Both the position numbers and the translations under genes were made by a program. DNA of 64,000 nucleotides, taken from contig NC_051105.1 of the NCBI RefSeq assembly GCF_901709675.1, forward strand, positions 12,200,604 through 12,264,603. The letters are read 5' to 3'. Source of the DNA: Syngnathus acus. Taxonomy: Eukaryota; Chordata; Actinopteri; Syngnathiformes; Syngnathidae. Of this stretch, positions 45,022 through 56,142 are shown in pieces; position 1 is the first letter of the stretch, and each line of letters starts with the position of its first letter. The notes under the pieces are model-generated. The model searched no databases, was not told the DNA's origin, and was given only the letters and a program-made list of their open reading frames with translations.

Positions 45022-45116
45022 AAAATAAAACTCACCATTACGTTGAATTAGTGGGAGCACTGAGTTTGTTTCTCAGAAACGAGCCGGTCCCATCTAGACG
45101 TAATCGGAGACAATGA
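43562..45116 (+). pseudogene. RTE-type LINE endonuclease and linker, frameshifted
   Basis: The first frame carries the APE endonuclease start ([16 protein letters not shown]). The second (43580-44281) carries [49 protein letters not shown]. It ends after a small insertion near 44220-44238 that is absent from the copy at 24141. The third (44241-45116) carries [14 protein letters not shown] to LLGGK and then runs into unrelated sequence. The endonuclease would nick target DNA to prime reverse transcription. Inactive. Confidence 0.85.
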
Positions 45117-45392
45117 CACCCGAAGTGATTAAGGTTTGTCTTTTATTGCAGGATGCTTGTTCTCCATGTGTTGAAGCAGTTTTGAATGCTTCATTGCCTG
45201 GTTAGTTAGCCTGTCGCCACATATTAGCTTTGCGGGCTCGACTGGGGAAACATGTCACGTGACCGGGACGAGTGTCTTGACCTGAATTAATTGATCGTCG
45301 ATAATTTTTTTTTTTCTGTGCGGCTTGGCGGCCCGGTACCAAGTGACCCACGGACCGGTACCGGTCCGCGGTCCGGTGGTTGGGGACCACTG
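45022..45392. mobile_element. hAT fragment with one terminus
   Basis: The right terminus is GGTTGGGGACCACTG, preceded by GGACCGGTACCGGTCCGCGG, a GC-rich subterminal palindrome typical of CAGTGGTCCCCAACC hATs. The left portion (GGGAGCACTGAGTTTG, GAGCCGGTCCCATCTAGACG) has no terminus and abuts the RTE LINE at 45021. The missing end was probably lost together with the LINE 3' end. Confidence 0.7.
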
Positions 45393-45409
45393 CTCTAGAC
45401 CCTGCAGAC

Positions 45410-46129
45410 CAGGGCTGTGGACTCGGACTCGGGGACTCGGACTCGTCGGACTCGGTCATTTTTGTCGGACTCGGTGCTGATTTTGACCGAGTCCACCGAG
45501 TCCGACAACAAAAAAAAATACGTTCAATTTTATTTTCATCATGCTGCTGAGATTGCGCGTAGGAATACTGTCCACAGCCCTGCTTGCTTGTTATGAAGAC
45601 AAATTTAGTTGTTGCGTGCGCGCCCGCGCCTGCCTGCCTGCGTGCGTACACGTACAAGACCCACAATGCCCCGCGCGCAGCCAAGATGGAAGAACCCGGG
45701 AGCAGCGAGAGAACAATGTTTTGCCTCTAGATTTGGGGGGGAAACGGAGCGTAAGTTACGATCAATGCGGCCACGTTGAGTTGCACTTAGGCTAATGTTT
45801 ACATTATGTACCAATGTCAAGGACGATTATGTCACCCAGCTTATATCATTGATGTGTTTCGATAGTTGTGGGGTCGTCACTAATTATTTGTGTTTAGATA
45901 AATGTCTGAGCTATAATGGTGTAATTAATGATTTAAACTTGAAAGTATCTGTTTATTGTATTCGTTTATATGTTTAATAAAGACAAAGCCATCACAAAAC
46001 TGTTGTAATTATTTAGATTTTGATCTAAATTAGCCTTGAATAAAGACTAAGCAGTCACATGAATTAACAGAAAAAATGGACAGCCGGACTCGGACTCGGA
46101 CTCGTGGTCCGACCGAGTCCACAGCCCTG
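45410..46129. mobile_element. hAT element, CAGGGCTGTGGACTCGG ends, duplication CTGCAGAC
   Basis: The ends CAGGGCTGTGGACTCGG and CCGAGTCCACAGCCCTG are exact inverted repeats. The duplication CTGCAGAC lies at 45402-45409 and 46130-46137, inside the L2-type LINE. ACTCGG units are repeated several times at both ends. Interior ATGGAAGAACCCGGGAGC at about 45684 might be the first exon of a lost transposase, but a TAG follows 14 codons later. Non-autonomous. Confidence 0.92.
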
Positions 46130-47096
46130 CTGCAGACATTTTCTTGGCCCTCTGTGTCACTAAAAGACTAGCGTTTTGCGAACGAAGGTTACGAGACGGA
46201 ACATAAGGAACAACTAGGTGGACGAGATATGAAGGCGCTAAGCCATGCAGTGATTTATAGGTTAATAGAAGAAACTTGAAGTCACATCTTAAATGGACCG
46301 GGAGCCAATGTAAGTAGGCTAATATTGGAGTAATGTGATCAAATTTTCTTGTCCGTGAGAGCAGCCTCGCAGCAACATTTTGTACTAACTGTAGACTTTT
46401 GATGCTGGACTTAGGAAGACCAGAGAATAATGCATTACAGTAGTTCAGGCGCGACGTGACGAACGCATGTATAATAGTTTCCGCATCACCAGTCGAGAGG
46501 ATCGGACGAATCTTAGCAATATTACGAAGGTGAAAAAACGCAATTCTGGTTATATTCTTAATGTGCTTTTGAAAGGAGAGCGTCAAATATTACCCCGAGA
46601 TTAGTTACAGTATCGCTCTGAGTGATAGTACGGTTATCTATAGTTATAGTGGTTTCCTTAAATAAGTGTTGATAATGAGTTGGACCAATTATCAACATCT
46701 CAGTTTTATCTGGGCTAAGATGAAGGAAGTTGAGAGACATCCATCGCTTGATCTCCGCAAGGCACGCCTCAAGATTACAACAGTCCCGTGGATCTGTCAT
46801 CGATAACGGCATATATAATTGGGTGTCATCTGCGTAACATTGAAAACTAATATTATATTTACCGTAATTTTCGGAGTATAAGTCGTGTTTTTTTTCATAG
46901 TTTGGGTGGGGGGCGACTTATAATAAGGAGCGACTTATGTGTTTTTTTTCAAAAATTTTCGAAAAAAGAAAAAAAAGTGAAACCGCGATAAACGAACCGC
47001 GATGTAGCAAGGGATTACTGTTTTTGAATTTCGAGTGACGTCAGCAGCGCGACGCGGAGTGGCGCGGCGGTTGTTTACATAAAGGACAAAGATTGA

Positions 47097-47202
47097 TCAC
47101 GGGATGACGAAGATGCCCCACGTACTACCGGCATCATTAGCGGCTTTGTTTCTAAGTGACACGGTGGACGAAGAGTTTGAAGGATTTAAGGATTTGGAGT
47201 GA
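47097..47202 (+). pseudogene. Transposase-tail remnant in copy C
   Basis: The frame ends FLSDTVDEEFEGFKDLE at a TGA (47200-47202). Compared with copy A it has a short deletion in the upstream acidic run. No other transposase domain is present. Confidence 0.7.
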
Positions 47203-47225
47203 CACAGAAGGTTTGAAAAACTATT

Positions 47226-47580
47226 ATGGCTTTTACCCACGCCCGGTCCTACTCTAAGGAGCTCTCTTTCACCTCCGTGGATTGAAGTCGGGGGCCGGCG
47301 CTCGGCCGGGTGGCTGTCCAGGGACGGTGGATGGGGCTCGGACATGGCTTTTACGCACGCCCGGTCCTACTCTCCGGAGCTCTCTTTCACCTCCGTGGAT
47401 GGAAGTCGAGGGCCGGCGCTCGGCCGGGTGGCTGTCCGGGGACGGTGGATGGGGCTCAGTCATGGCTTTTACGCACGCCTGGTCCTATTCTATGGATCTC
47501 TCTTCCACCTTCGTGGCTGGAAGTCCACGCCGCCACACGCCCGGAAGTTTGTTTTGTTAAATAAAGAGCCGTTTACCAAA
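47226..47580. repeat. 119-bp tandem unit, three copies
   Basis: ATGGCTTTTAC(G/C)CACGCC begins units at 47226, 47345 and 47462. Copies A and B have two. The third unit ends in AATAAAGAGCCGTTTACC, as in the other copies. Confidence 0.85.
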
Positions 47581-49830
47581 CCCACGTCTTTCCTTGTACT
47601 TTGTTAGGGCTACAATATAGTTATATACTAAATCTGTGGAATAACGACGAGGCTGACGTCAGGGCTCACGCGCGGCGTTGTTGACAAAGGACGAGGAATT
47701 TGATCGATGGATTTAATGATTTAGAGTGCACAGATGGTTTGATAATAGTATTGCTTGTATAATAGTTTTTTGATTTCTAATTTATATATCGTTATATGGG
47801 CCTGTGGAATATTTTGAAGGGCAAGCGCCGTCAGCTGCGCGCACCCATTGTTGACAAAGGACGATCGATGGATTTAATGATTTGGAGTGACGCAGATGGT
47901 TTGATAACATTATTGCTTTTATAACAGTTACTTGATATATAATTTATATATCGTTATATGGGCCTGTGGAATATTTTGAAGTGCAAGCGCCGTCAGCGGC
48001 GCGCACGCATTGTTGACAAAGGACGATCGATGGATTTAATGAATTGGAGTGACACAGATGGTTTTATAAACGTGTTATTTATGTAATTGTTTTTTTTTAA
48101 ATAACTGAATGTTACGTCAGGGCCGTTCTCAGCTCTTTGTTTGTGTTTATGTAACGTTAGCATACCTACCGTTTAGCCTGTTGTTGCTCGTTCATGACTG
48201 TTCTTGGTGTTGGATTTTGTCGAATAGATTGCCCCCCAAAATGCGACTTATACTCCGGAGCGACTTATATATGTTTTCTTTCACTTTTTTGGGCATTTTA
48301 TGGCTGATGCGACTTGTACTCCGGAGCGACTTATAGTCCGAAAATTACGGTACGTATTATGTTCCCGAGCGGAATCATATAAATATTAAATAGAATTGGT
48401 CCGGGTACCGATCCCTGTGGGACACCACACGTAACATTATAGAGCTCAGAGGACGTATTGCCATGAACCACTCGGTGCGTCCTGTCTGATAGATAGGAAT
48501 AGAACCAGTCTAGTGCTGACCCTGAAATACCAACACAACTTTTAAGACGCCCTAATAAAATATCGAAGTCTACAGTGTCGAAGGCAGCACTAAGATCGAG
48601 TAGTAACAATATCGATGAAGTGTTTGAATCCATAGCTATGAGGAGATCATTAGTCACTTTAGCAAGTGCTGTCTCAGTGGAATGATTAGCTCTAAAACCA
48701 GACTGAAAAGATTCATATCGATTATTGGCGACCATGTAATCAATAAGCTGCTGCGCTACTACTTTTTCAAGAAGTTTTGCTATGAATGGGAGGTTTGACA
48801 GTCCGGGTCAAGATTTGGTCGCTTAAGAAACAGTTTAATGATAGCGGTTTTAAAGGCTGTTGGCACTATCCCAGAGGAGACAGACAGATTGATTATATTT
48901 AAGACGGACGGTCCTAAAATTTGAAATAATTCTTTAAGTAGTTTGGCTGGAAGCGGGTCGAGTAAACATGTTGTTTGTTTAGCCGCACTAACCAATTGTG
49001 TAAGCCTTTCAAGGGACACGCTTTTAAAATTTGAGATGGTTATTGCATGATCATCAGCGCCGGTAATCGGCGGTCTCGACTGAGCGATTGGAATGGTATT
49101 CTTGATCTCATCCCTAATGGATTCAATCCTTCGAGCAAAAAATTTCATGAACTCGTCAGCTGAGTGGAAGGAGCTATCGGGGGTCGGCTGGCGTAGTGTT
49201 AGCTTTGCCACTGTATCAAATAGGTATTTAGGATTGTTTTCATTGAGATTAATGACTTGCGAAAAATAACGAGTTTTTGCTAAGATAAGCGCATCTTTAT
49301 ATTTCAGGAGGCTGTCCTGCCATGCCTGATGGAAAACCTCAAGTTTGGTTAAACGCCATCTGCGCTCATGCTTTCTACATGCTAATTGCTTAAGCGTACG
49401 TGTTTCATCTGTGAACCACGGAGTAGGCAATCTACGGCGAGTTTTCAGACGTAGCGGCGCCACAGAGTCGATGGCATTTAACAATGTCGCATTGAATTCA
49501 TTTGTAAGATTATCAATAGAGCCGATATATGCGGGAAATATGGCAGTTGCCGGCGACAGTAATTCAGATAGCGCAGTTGCAGTCATGGAGTTAATATTAC
49601 GGCTGCTATAATTCTGATTGCTCTCTTGTCTTTGACAAAGAACTAAAATTTCAAATTATATTAAGTAATGATCAGACAAAACAGTTGTGTATGGCAGTAC
49701 TGTTATATTGGAGGTTGCAAGTCCTTGGGATAATACCAGATCGAAGGTATTTCCATTCTTATGCGTTGCTGCCTGTACGGCTTGCGTAAAACCAAACGTA
49801 TCAGTTAAAGTCTGAAACGCCGAAGTAAGT

Positions 49831-51394
49831 GGCTCAAAATAATTAAAGGAAAACTTTGAAAACACATCAGAAACACATCAGATTTCAATGGTGAAATTTT
49901 GTGGGGGGGATATCTATACTGATATGGACAGTTTAATGTCTCAGGAACTAAAGGATGACACATCTTTTGATGGAAATAAAGGTTTTCAGCCTACAGAGGG
50001 CTCAGTATATAGAAACCCCAAAAATCTAAGTGAAAAAATTATATGGCAGGCTCGTCCATTTTGCCTATATTCAATTTCTGCAAATCAAAATTCTTTTCAA
50101 TAGCTTGTGTGCCCCCCGAGCTTGTAAGCATGCTTGACAAGTCGCGGCATGCTCTTAATGAGACGACAAATGGTGTCTTGTGAGATTTCCTCCCAGATCT
50201 GTCTAAGGGCATCAGTGAGCTCCTGTAAAGTCTGAGGAGCAACCTGGCGGCATCTGATGGACCGAAACATTATGTCCCAGAGGTGTTCTATCGGGTTTAG
50301 ATCAGGTGATCGTGAGGGTCATTCAATTGTGTCAATTCCTTCATCCTCCAGATACTGTCTGCATACTCTTGCCACATGAGGCCGGGCATTGTTGTGGATC
50401 AGGAGGAACCCAGGACCTACTGACCATGGGTGCAAGGATTTCATCCCGAAACCTAATGGCAGTCAGACTGCCGTTGTCTAGCCTGTAGTGGTCTGTTCGT
50501 CCCTCCATGGAAATGCTTCCCCAGACCATCACTGACCCACCACCGAACCGGTCATGCTGAATGATGTTGCAGGCAGCATAGCGCTCTCCTTGGCTTCTCC
50601 AGATCCTTTCACGTCTATCACAGGTGCTCAGGGTAAACCTGCTCTCATCTGTGAAAAGCACAGGGCGCCAGTGGCGGACTTGCCAATTCTGGTGTTCTAT
50701 GACAAATGCCAATCGAGCTCCACGGTGCTGAGCAATGAGCACAGGGCACACTACAGGACGTCGTGCCCTCAGGCCACCCTCGTGAAGTCTGTTTCTGACT
50801 GTTTGGGCAGAGACATTCACACCAGTAGCCTGCTGGAGGTCATTCTGTAGGGCTCGGGCAGTGCTCAACCTGTTCCTCCTTGCACAAAGCGGCAGATATT
50901 GGTCCTGCTGATGGAATGAGGACCGTCTACGGCCCTGTCCAGCTCTCCTAGAGTAACTGCCTGTCTCCTGGAATCTCCTCCATGCTCTGGAGATTGTCCT
51001 GGGAGACACATCAAATCTTGCAACAGCACGCATGAATGTGCCATCCTAGAGGAGTTGGACAATCTGCGCAACTTCAGGAGGGTTAAGAAATCGCCTCATG
51101 CTCCCAGTCGTGATAATGACTCTAGCTAAAGCCAACACTTGTGGAAAAACTTTTAAAAAAGATCAAGAGGAGGAACTTGAAATGGCCTCCACCTGCAAAA
51201 GCAGTCCTGTTTTGGGGACCATCTCGTTGTTGCCCCTCTAGTACACCTGTTGTTAATTCCATCAACACCAATGCAGCTGAAACTGATTAACAACCCCCTC
51301 TGCCACGTACCTGACCAAAACCTTATCAGAAAAGTCTAATTGAATTCACGCCATACCCTGATAAAAAACTGTTCCTTTAATTTTTTTGAGCAGT
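49831..51394 (-). mobile_element. Tc1-like transposon
   Basis: The ends GGCTCAAAATAATTAAAGGA (left) and TTTAATTTTTTTGAGCAGT (right) are inverted, followed on the left by AAAACACATCAG and AATGGTGAAATTT. The single gene lies on the minus strand. At about 1.56 kb it is full length for Tc1. It joins the truncated L2-type LINE on the left and Tigger-like T3 on the right. The left boundary is uncertain by about 10 bp. Confidence 0.85.
50097..51099 (-). pseudogene. Tc1-type transposase, nonsense plus small deletion
   Basis: It starts MRRFLNPPEVAQIVQLL at 51099, then a TAG near 51047. The paired-like DNA-binding part has [19 protein letters not shown] and [15 protein letters not shown]. The catalytic core has [11 protein letters not shown] (first D) and [14 protein letters not shown] deletion near 50400-50430 shifts the frame before the NNARPHVA and SPDLNPIEHLWD boxes (third acidic residue), which are still readable to the TGA at 50097-50099. 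Such enzymes move the element by cut and paste at TA. About 334 codons, normal for Tc1. Confidence 0.9.
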
Positions 51395-51605
51395 CTACAC
51401 TTATTAATACACAAAAAATGTATGTATGTTAAAAATGAGAGGGTGACAATACTTCGTGGATTTTCACCTATCGCGGGTGGTCTTGGAACCAATTATCCGC
51501 GATAAACGAGAATTACTGTACACTGGCTGAAAATAGAACTTTCATTTTTAAAATTTAAAATGAGTTGTATTTGACAATAATAATGATAATAATACATTTT
51601 CCTCT

Positions 51606-51957
51606 TCCTATGCGGACGGCTGGTCGGCTGGTTAGCATGTCCGGCTCACAGTGCAGCGGTTAAGAGTTCGATTTCAGCCTTCCTGTGTGGAGTTTGCATG
51701 TCCTCCCCGTGCCTGAGTGGGCTTTCTCTAGGTACTCCGGTTTCCTCCCGCCTTTACAAGATTATTTGATCAGCAAAGGTTGCCTGTAGGTGTGAGTGCA
51801 AGTGTGAATGGTTGGTCTTTGTGTGCCCTAGCTGCAATTGGTTGGCAACCAGTTCAGGGTGTTCCCCGCTTAGACCCAATGGCTACTGAAATGGGCTGCA
51901 GCACACCCGCAACCCTTGTGAGGAACAGTGGCTCAGAAAATGGATGGATGGATATTT
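51606..51957 (+). mobile_element. SINE-like repeat with ATGG tail
   Basis: A-box-like CTGGTTAGCATGTCC, B-box-like GAGTTCGATTTC, the body GTGTGGAGTTTGCATGTC, and the end TGGCTCAGAAAATGGATGGA. Near complete, with small differences from the copy at 34080. Confidence 0.8.
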
Positions 51958-52798
51958 TTTCTAAAGTCACCGAAATGCTTCTGAAAGAAGGCTTTATTTG
52001 GTTTTAGAACATAGAGTGTGTAAGGATTATTTTTTAAACCTATTCAAAATGAAAAGTGCCCTGCAATCACTGTTGCAGTGATTTGCATCTCTATATGAAG
52101 TGAATTGCAATTATATACAAGATCCCTATGTGTGGTTGCATCACTTACTAAGTTAAGCCGCAGCAGAATGCTCCTATGTGCTTGAATATCAAAAATGCTT
52201 GGGGAAATGTTGAGTTGTGTCTGCCATCTTTGAGGCCCAATACAGTATACATGAATGCTGACAGAGCTAGGTGTAGTTTGTATGCGGTCTGTAGGGTCTG
52301 AAAAAGTGCTGGGTCGGTGGTTCGACATCCATACTAACTGAGAATAGCTGCCCAAACATGAAGACAAATGGGGTGAAAAAGGAAGCGGCTGGCAGGCTTG
52401 CTGATGGCTAGCCCGCTCGATAACAAGAAAGATGAGGGGTGGCTGTTCAATAAGGCCCTGCCTGGCTACGATCTCCCTACAGGGATTGCAATAGATGAGG
52501 GAACAGAGAGCATACACAGGCCATCAAGTGAGGTAGGGAAGTGTGATGTGGTAAAAGAAAAAGAAGTTATTGCTTCAAGCAAAAGTCCATGGGACACACT
52601 GGACTTGAGGGTAGGCTCACTAAAGGAATGTTGTGAAGGAGCAGGGACAGTTCAGACTGTACATTACCATTTTTATTGTGGCATTGTGGATTTCCTTCAA
52701 AATGGTTGTATATATCGTCAATGTATCTTTGACAAAGTTATTTTTTGTTCCAACTCATCCAGCTCTTGTGCACTTGGTACCAGATTTATTTCTCCTAC
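51958..52798. other. Noncoding interval
   Basis: A plus-strand frame of 181 codons (52398-52943) opens with charged residues but runs into the CA repeat and has no domain. I do not regard it as a gene. No element ends. Confidence 0.4.
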
Positions 52799-52864
52799 AC
52801 ACCCGCGCACACACACGCACAAACGCCCGCCCCCCCGCCCACACACACGCGCGCCCGCCCACCG

Positions 52865-52896
<32 letters not shown>
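52799..52896. repeat. CA/CCCACC microsatellite
   Basis: Alternating CA with interspersed CGCC and CCCACC variants. Frames through it are artefacts. Confidence 0.9.
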
Positions 52897-52897
<1 letters not shown>

Positions 52898-53214
52898 GGC
52901 AGTACGTAATTTGGCTGGTAACAACATGAAATCATTCTATTAATATCAATATTTTCGCAGGTTGCAGTGAAAAAGAGTAGGAATGTGCAAATAATATTGA
53001 TGTACATTAATCACCATTTCAGACAGTAGGTGACAACAGAATGTAACAAAGCAAGCCACGAAACACGACTTATTACAATGCTTGCCTCCAGTGACATGGA
53101 CAGGCTGGGAAAAAAAAAAAAAACAGGAAGTCGAGCTCCAAAGGTGGGTGGCTCAATTTGTGGAAAATATCATCCCAAAAAAGCCCTTAAATCAGATGCT
53201 TCTAGTTCTCACGT
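52897..53214. other. No recognisable feature
   Basis: Short noncoding interval with a 13-base A run near 53110. Confidence 0.35.
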
Positions 53215-53726
53215 CTCTGCTGCGCTCTAGCCCTGCTGGCTGCCTGACGAGCTAGTCCTCAGGCGCATGCGTCACCAATGCAAGATTGCCCGCACTAATC
53301 GGCGTTGATCGCCTCCACCTGTTCCGTGTTACCTGCTGATTAGATGAACGATGCCATGCGCCTGTCTATCCTGGACGGTTCGTTTACGTTGATGCACGCA
53401 CGCCTGCGACCCGTCCCTGCTTTGTTCCCCGATGCCTGTTTACCTGACTCGCTGAGTAGCGAGATTCCTGGTTACCTGACTCACTGTGTAGCGAGATGCA
53501 TGTGTACCTGATTCGCTTAGGTCTGTGTTTTGCCCAACTTTCTGCCTGTACCGGACCACGAGCTTGCTTTGCCACTGTCTGCCACCACGACGCACACTCG
53601 CTGACTGGCTCGTCAGTCTGCCTCGCACACCTGCTCTGCTTGCGTTCCAGCCCTCCTTGGCTCCTTTTCCCCTTCCCTAAATTAAGAGTCCAAGTTGCAC
53701 ATGGTTGTCCTGCCTCGTCCGTGGCA
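53215..53726 (+). mobile_element. Possible LTR of the 7846-8391 type
   Basis: The 3' part, AGAGTCCAAGTTGCACATGG then TGTCCTGCCTCGTCCGTGGCA, resembles the 3' end of the LTR at 7846-8391 read on its own strand (TTGCTGCACATGGTCACTCT). The interior is similarly rich in CTGCCTG, CGACC and ACCACGA. I cannot find the 5' end or a target duplication, so the left boundary is a guess. Confidence 0.45.
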
Positions 53727-53818
53727 CTAATGTCGAGAATTTAGTTCTAGCACCAGTTTTACGAATAGACCTATCACCTAAGTGCCAATGTTTAGCCCAG
53801 TTTAGTGTCCCTTTAAAC

Positions 53819-54098
53819 TAGTGCTTCTTTTTTGTGATGACCCCCCTCGGGAGAAGAAAACATTTCACGCCCCCCATGCTTGTACCCTTATTAACAAAAA
53901 AACAAAAAATAAATAAAAAAGAACGATCAACTTACAACAAAGAATAATTTTATTACTAACATTGTTTTTTTTAGTCTGTAACAGATTCCAAGTGCATCAC
54001 TTCGCCTGTAAATAAAAAATCAATTATAAACATTCTTGACCAACTGCCATTTTATGCTGGCATCGCACCGCATGCGCCCCACTATTTGAGAAGGACTG
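53819..54098. mobile_element. Small hAT MITE
   Basis: The ends TAGTGCTTCTT and GAGAAGGACTG are imperfect inverted repeats of the CAGTGCTTCTC kind. The flanking octamers CTTTAAAC (53811-53818) and CTTTAAAG (54099-54106) match at 7 of 8. At 280 bp it has no coding capacity. Confidence 0.7.
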
Positions 54099-54144
54099 CT
54101 TTAAAGACATAGCTTCATTTTAGATGAGTTGTTGGCGGGATCTG

Positions 54145-54236
54145 TATGTGTGTGTGCATGTGTGTGTGCGTGCGCGTGCGTGTGTGCGTGTGTGTGCGTG
54201 TGTGTGCGTGTGTGTGCGTGTGTGTGCGCGCGCATG
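54145..54236. repeat. (GT)n microsatellite with TGTGTGCG units
   Basis: Alternating GT with regular GCG interruptions (TGTGTGCGTG). Such sequence can adopt Z-form DNA. Frames through it are artefacts. Confidence 0.9.
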
Positions 54237-56035
54237 TTGGTGGGGCGACAGAAGAATGTGACAAAATTGGAAAAGACTATAGGAATAAATATTGTCCCTG
54301 TCTGCCAGAAGCTTCTGAAGGAATGGGGTCAAAATACAAAAAGTCCTGCCTAGCTACAAAAACAGATCTGCTCAAACCTCATTGAATAAAGTACATAAGC
54401 AGACAAGTATATTCACATATTAAATCAATAAAAGAAACATTTTAAGCATATAATTATACCTACACACCAAATCAATAAAGAAGACATAACTAGACATTTT
54501 TGATAGGGGGTAATGACAAAGGTTTTTATAACTTTATGATCTGATATGTATTTCTGAGCACTTTGAAATAAACAAATGTTTTTTGATATATTGCCTGAAT
54601 AGCTTAATGACCCTTAAGGAACTGTTTAATGCATGCCTGATGATTTTCTAAATCACGGACACTGCCAAAGTCGTCTAAAATGTTCAGTACTTGATTGTAT
54701 CTTGTGTTTTGACTAATGCTAGACGCCAGCTTTCGATTACTACTGAACGTTCTGGACAGAGGGAAATATTTTGCCTAACAAAGAAAAGATATGGTTGGAA
54801 GCATGATTAAACTAAGAATATGATGACGTAAGCAAGTACATGGAGTATCAAAAGAACAAACAAACAAAAACATGGTAAGTGGTGAGTACAAACTTTGCAT
54901 AGTCAGGGAACATTAATAAATTGATGATGTCACAGCCAAAAGCTCACATAATTCCGTACAAAATGACAAAATTGAAAGAATGACGAATGGATGATTTGCG
55001 ACAGTGTATGTGCAAGAATGGAGCAGAATGTTTACAGGAAGGTCACTTGGAGATAAAACCAGCAGGTGCCAGAGGGAGACAGCCAAGAACCCGGCCAAAG
55101 ATGATCGCCAAGGCCGAAAGACGGGATGGAAGACAACAGCCCCCACACACACCGAATCGCCCATAATCAGCACCCACCCCCACGGAACCAGCTCTCACCG
55201 AACCAGCACCCACTCCCATGGAATCAAACTCTACTGCGAACTCGCCCCACCCCAAAGACTCATCACCCATCAAACTCGGCCCACACCGGCATGTGCAACT
55301 GAATATAAGCTGACCAAAGAACCTTAAACGTTGCCTTTTCTGAATGGAGACTTTCTGCTCTTGAGCATGGTCGCACGAAAGGCCCAGCGCTGTATTGTAC
55401 TTTCTTGAAAACAGAGCTTTCTTAACAAGAATTGTGATTGAACTCAACCAACCTGTGTAAGTCTAATTTCTGCTTCAGTGTCTTAGCATTTTCCTAAATC
55501 TGAAGAAATCAAACGAGCACGCAGTGAGTAAATTGGATAACAGGTGATTGGCAATGGCTTTTGCCGTGAGGCGCAGATAGCCCGCTCCCTAAATTGTGGA
55601 CAAAATCCAACACTTCCCATGTCCAAATTTGGCCAAACTATTTTTTCCACACATTTATACTAGTGGTCCATCCACATGTGGGTCTGTTATTTTTTGCTAA
55701 TCAATTTTGAAAATAAGTATTGAAAATGGCTTGCTTTTTGTGGCCCCAAAAAACATGCTGTTTTATCGTTTTTCTCCTGAAAAGAGGTTATTTGCATGTG
55801 CCAAGGATCGCACCTGCCGTGATATGCTTCCCATTCCACTATGTTCCACTTTCAAATTTTGTTAATCCCTATTATGTGTTGTAGATAGTCTCACATCGTC
55901 ATTGGAAAGAAAGCAAAGTTAGTCACTGTACTTCTGCAAATTAATGGTGCAGTCACACTTGGTTCTTCAATCTTCAGCATCTTCCCCCAACTTATATATA
56001 CAATATATATACAATATATATATAATATATATACA
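54237..56035. other. Unique-looking noncoding interval
   Basis: About 1.8 kb with few repeats. ACCAGC(T/A)C and CACCCAC phrases repeat at 55160-55225. The two strands have frames of 107 and 134 codons at 55004-55447 with no domain. No element ends until 56036. Confidence 0.4.
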
Positions 56036-56140
56036 ACTTAAATTCCGGTGCGACTTATATATGTATTTTCCTTCATTATTATGCATTTTATGGCTGGTAC
56101 GACTTATACTCCGGAGCGACTTATAGTCCGGAAAATACTG
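56036..56140 (+). mobile_element. Right-end fragment of a pogo-like MITE
   Basis: TTCCGGTGCGACTTATATAT, GCATTTTATGGCTGGTACGA, ACTCCGGAGCGACTTATAGT and CCGGAAAATACTG match the right end of copies A and C. The left part is missing, with TATA repeats at the break. Confidence 0.8.
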
Positions 56141-56142
56141 TG

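Larger units (their letters stand above)
46862..48350 (+). mobile_element. Pogo-like composite MITE, copy C
   Basis: TA flanks (46860-46861, 48351-48352) enclose CCGTAATTTTCGGAGTATAA and TAGTCCGAAAATTACGG. It holds the Tigger-type terminus (46978-47021), transposase tail (47097-47202), three 119-bp-type units (47226-47580) and three tail-derived units (47640-48070). The right end repeats ACTCCGGAGCGACTTATA. It inserted into the L2-type LINE, and removing it with one TA restores LINE continuity. Confidence 0.92.
45393..49832 (-). mobile_element. L2-type LINE, interrupted by a hAT and a MITE
   Basis: One LINE on the minus strand is split into 45393-45409, 46130-46859 and 48353-49832 by the hAT at 45410-46129 and the MITE at 46862-48350. 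Across the MITE the reading continues from IPLGNII to NISFQCYADDTQLYM, proving a single ancestor. It lacks the N-terminal endonuclease (cut by the Tc1 element at about 49831) and its 3' untranslated region. Confidence 0.9.
46138..49832 (-). pseudogene. L2-type LINE ORF2, endonuclease end to reverse transcriptase
   Basis: In order on the minus strand: endonuclease C-terminus (GNTFDLVLSQGLATSNITV, SDHYLI), linker (RRRLPTPWFTDETRTLKQL), SRPP and LERLTQLVSAAKQTTCLLDP, reverse transcriptase boxes (FQSGFRANHSTETAL, LLLLDLSAAFDTVDF, GVPQGSVPGPILFNIYM), the active site CYADDTQLYM after the MITE, LHLSPDKTEMLIIGP, and the thumb/C-terminus (ARLLSRTRKFDHITPILAYL, LLTYKSLHGLAPSYL). A small deletion near 48740-48780 shifts the frame, the MITE splits it at 48352, and another shift lies near 46560-46590. 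Inactive. Confidence 0.9.
42300..51518 (-). mobile_element. Tigger-like element T3, split by 8.3 kb of insertions
   Basis: The right terminus CAGTAATCCTCGCAACATCG starts at 42300 after TA. Reverse T1 sequence runs to 43125 (ending AATAAAATATGCAC) and resumes at about 51395 with ACACAAAAAATG and GAGAGGGTGACA. The left terminus ATAAACGAGAATTACTG ends at 51518 before TA. The two parts total about 947 bp, close to the 976 bp of T1 without its hAT. Everything from 43126 to 51394 is therefore younger DNA nested inside T3. Confidence 0.8.

Noticed and set aside
45202-45684. 160-codon minus-strand frame near the hAT cluster
   Set aside because: It spans the LINE remnant, two hAT termini and simple SEP-rich sequence from ACTCGG repeats, so it is a chance fusion.
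52633-53007. Several frames around the CA repeat, and likewise at 54120-54385, 56710-57001 and 63557-63847
   Set aside because: Dinucleotide repeats lack stop codons in several frames, so these are low-complexity artefacts.
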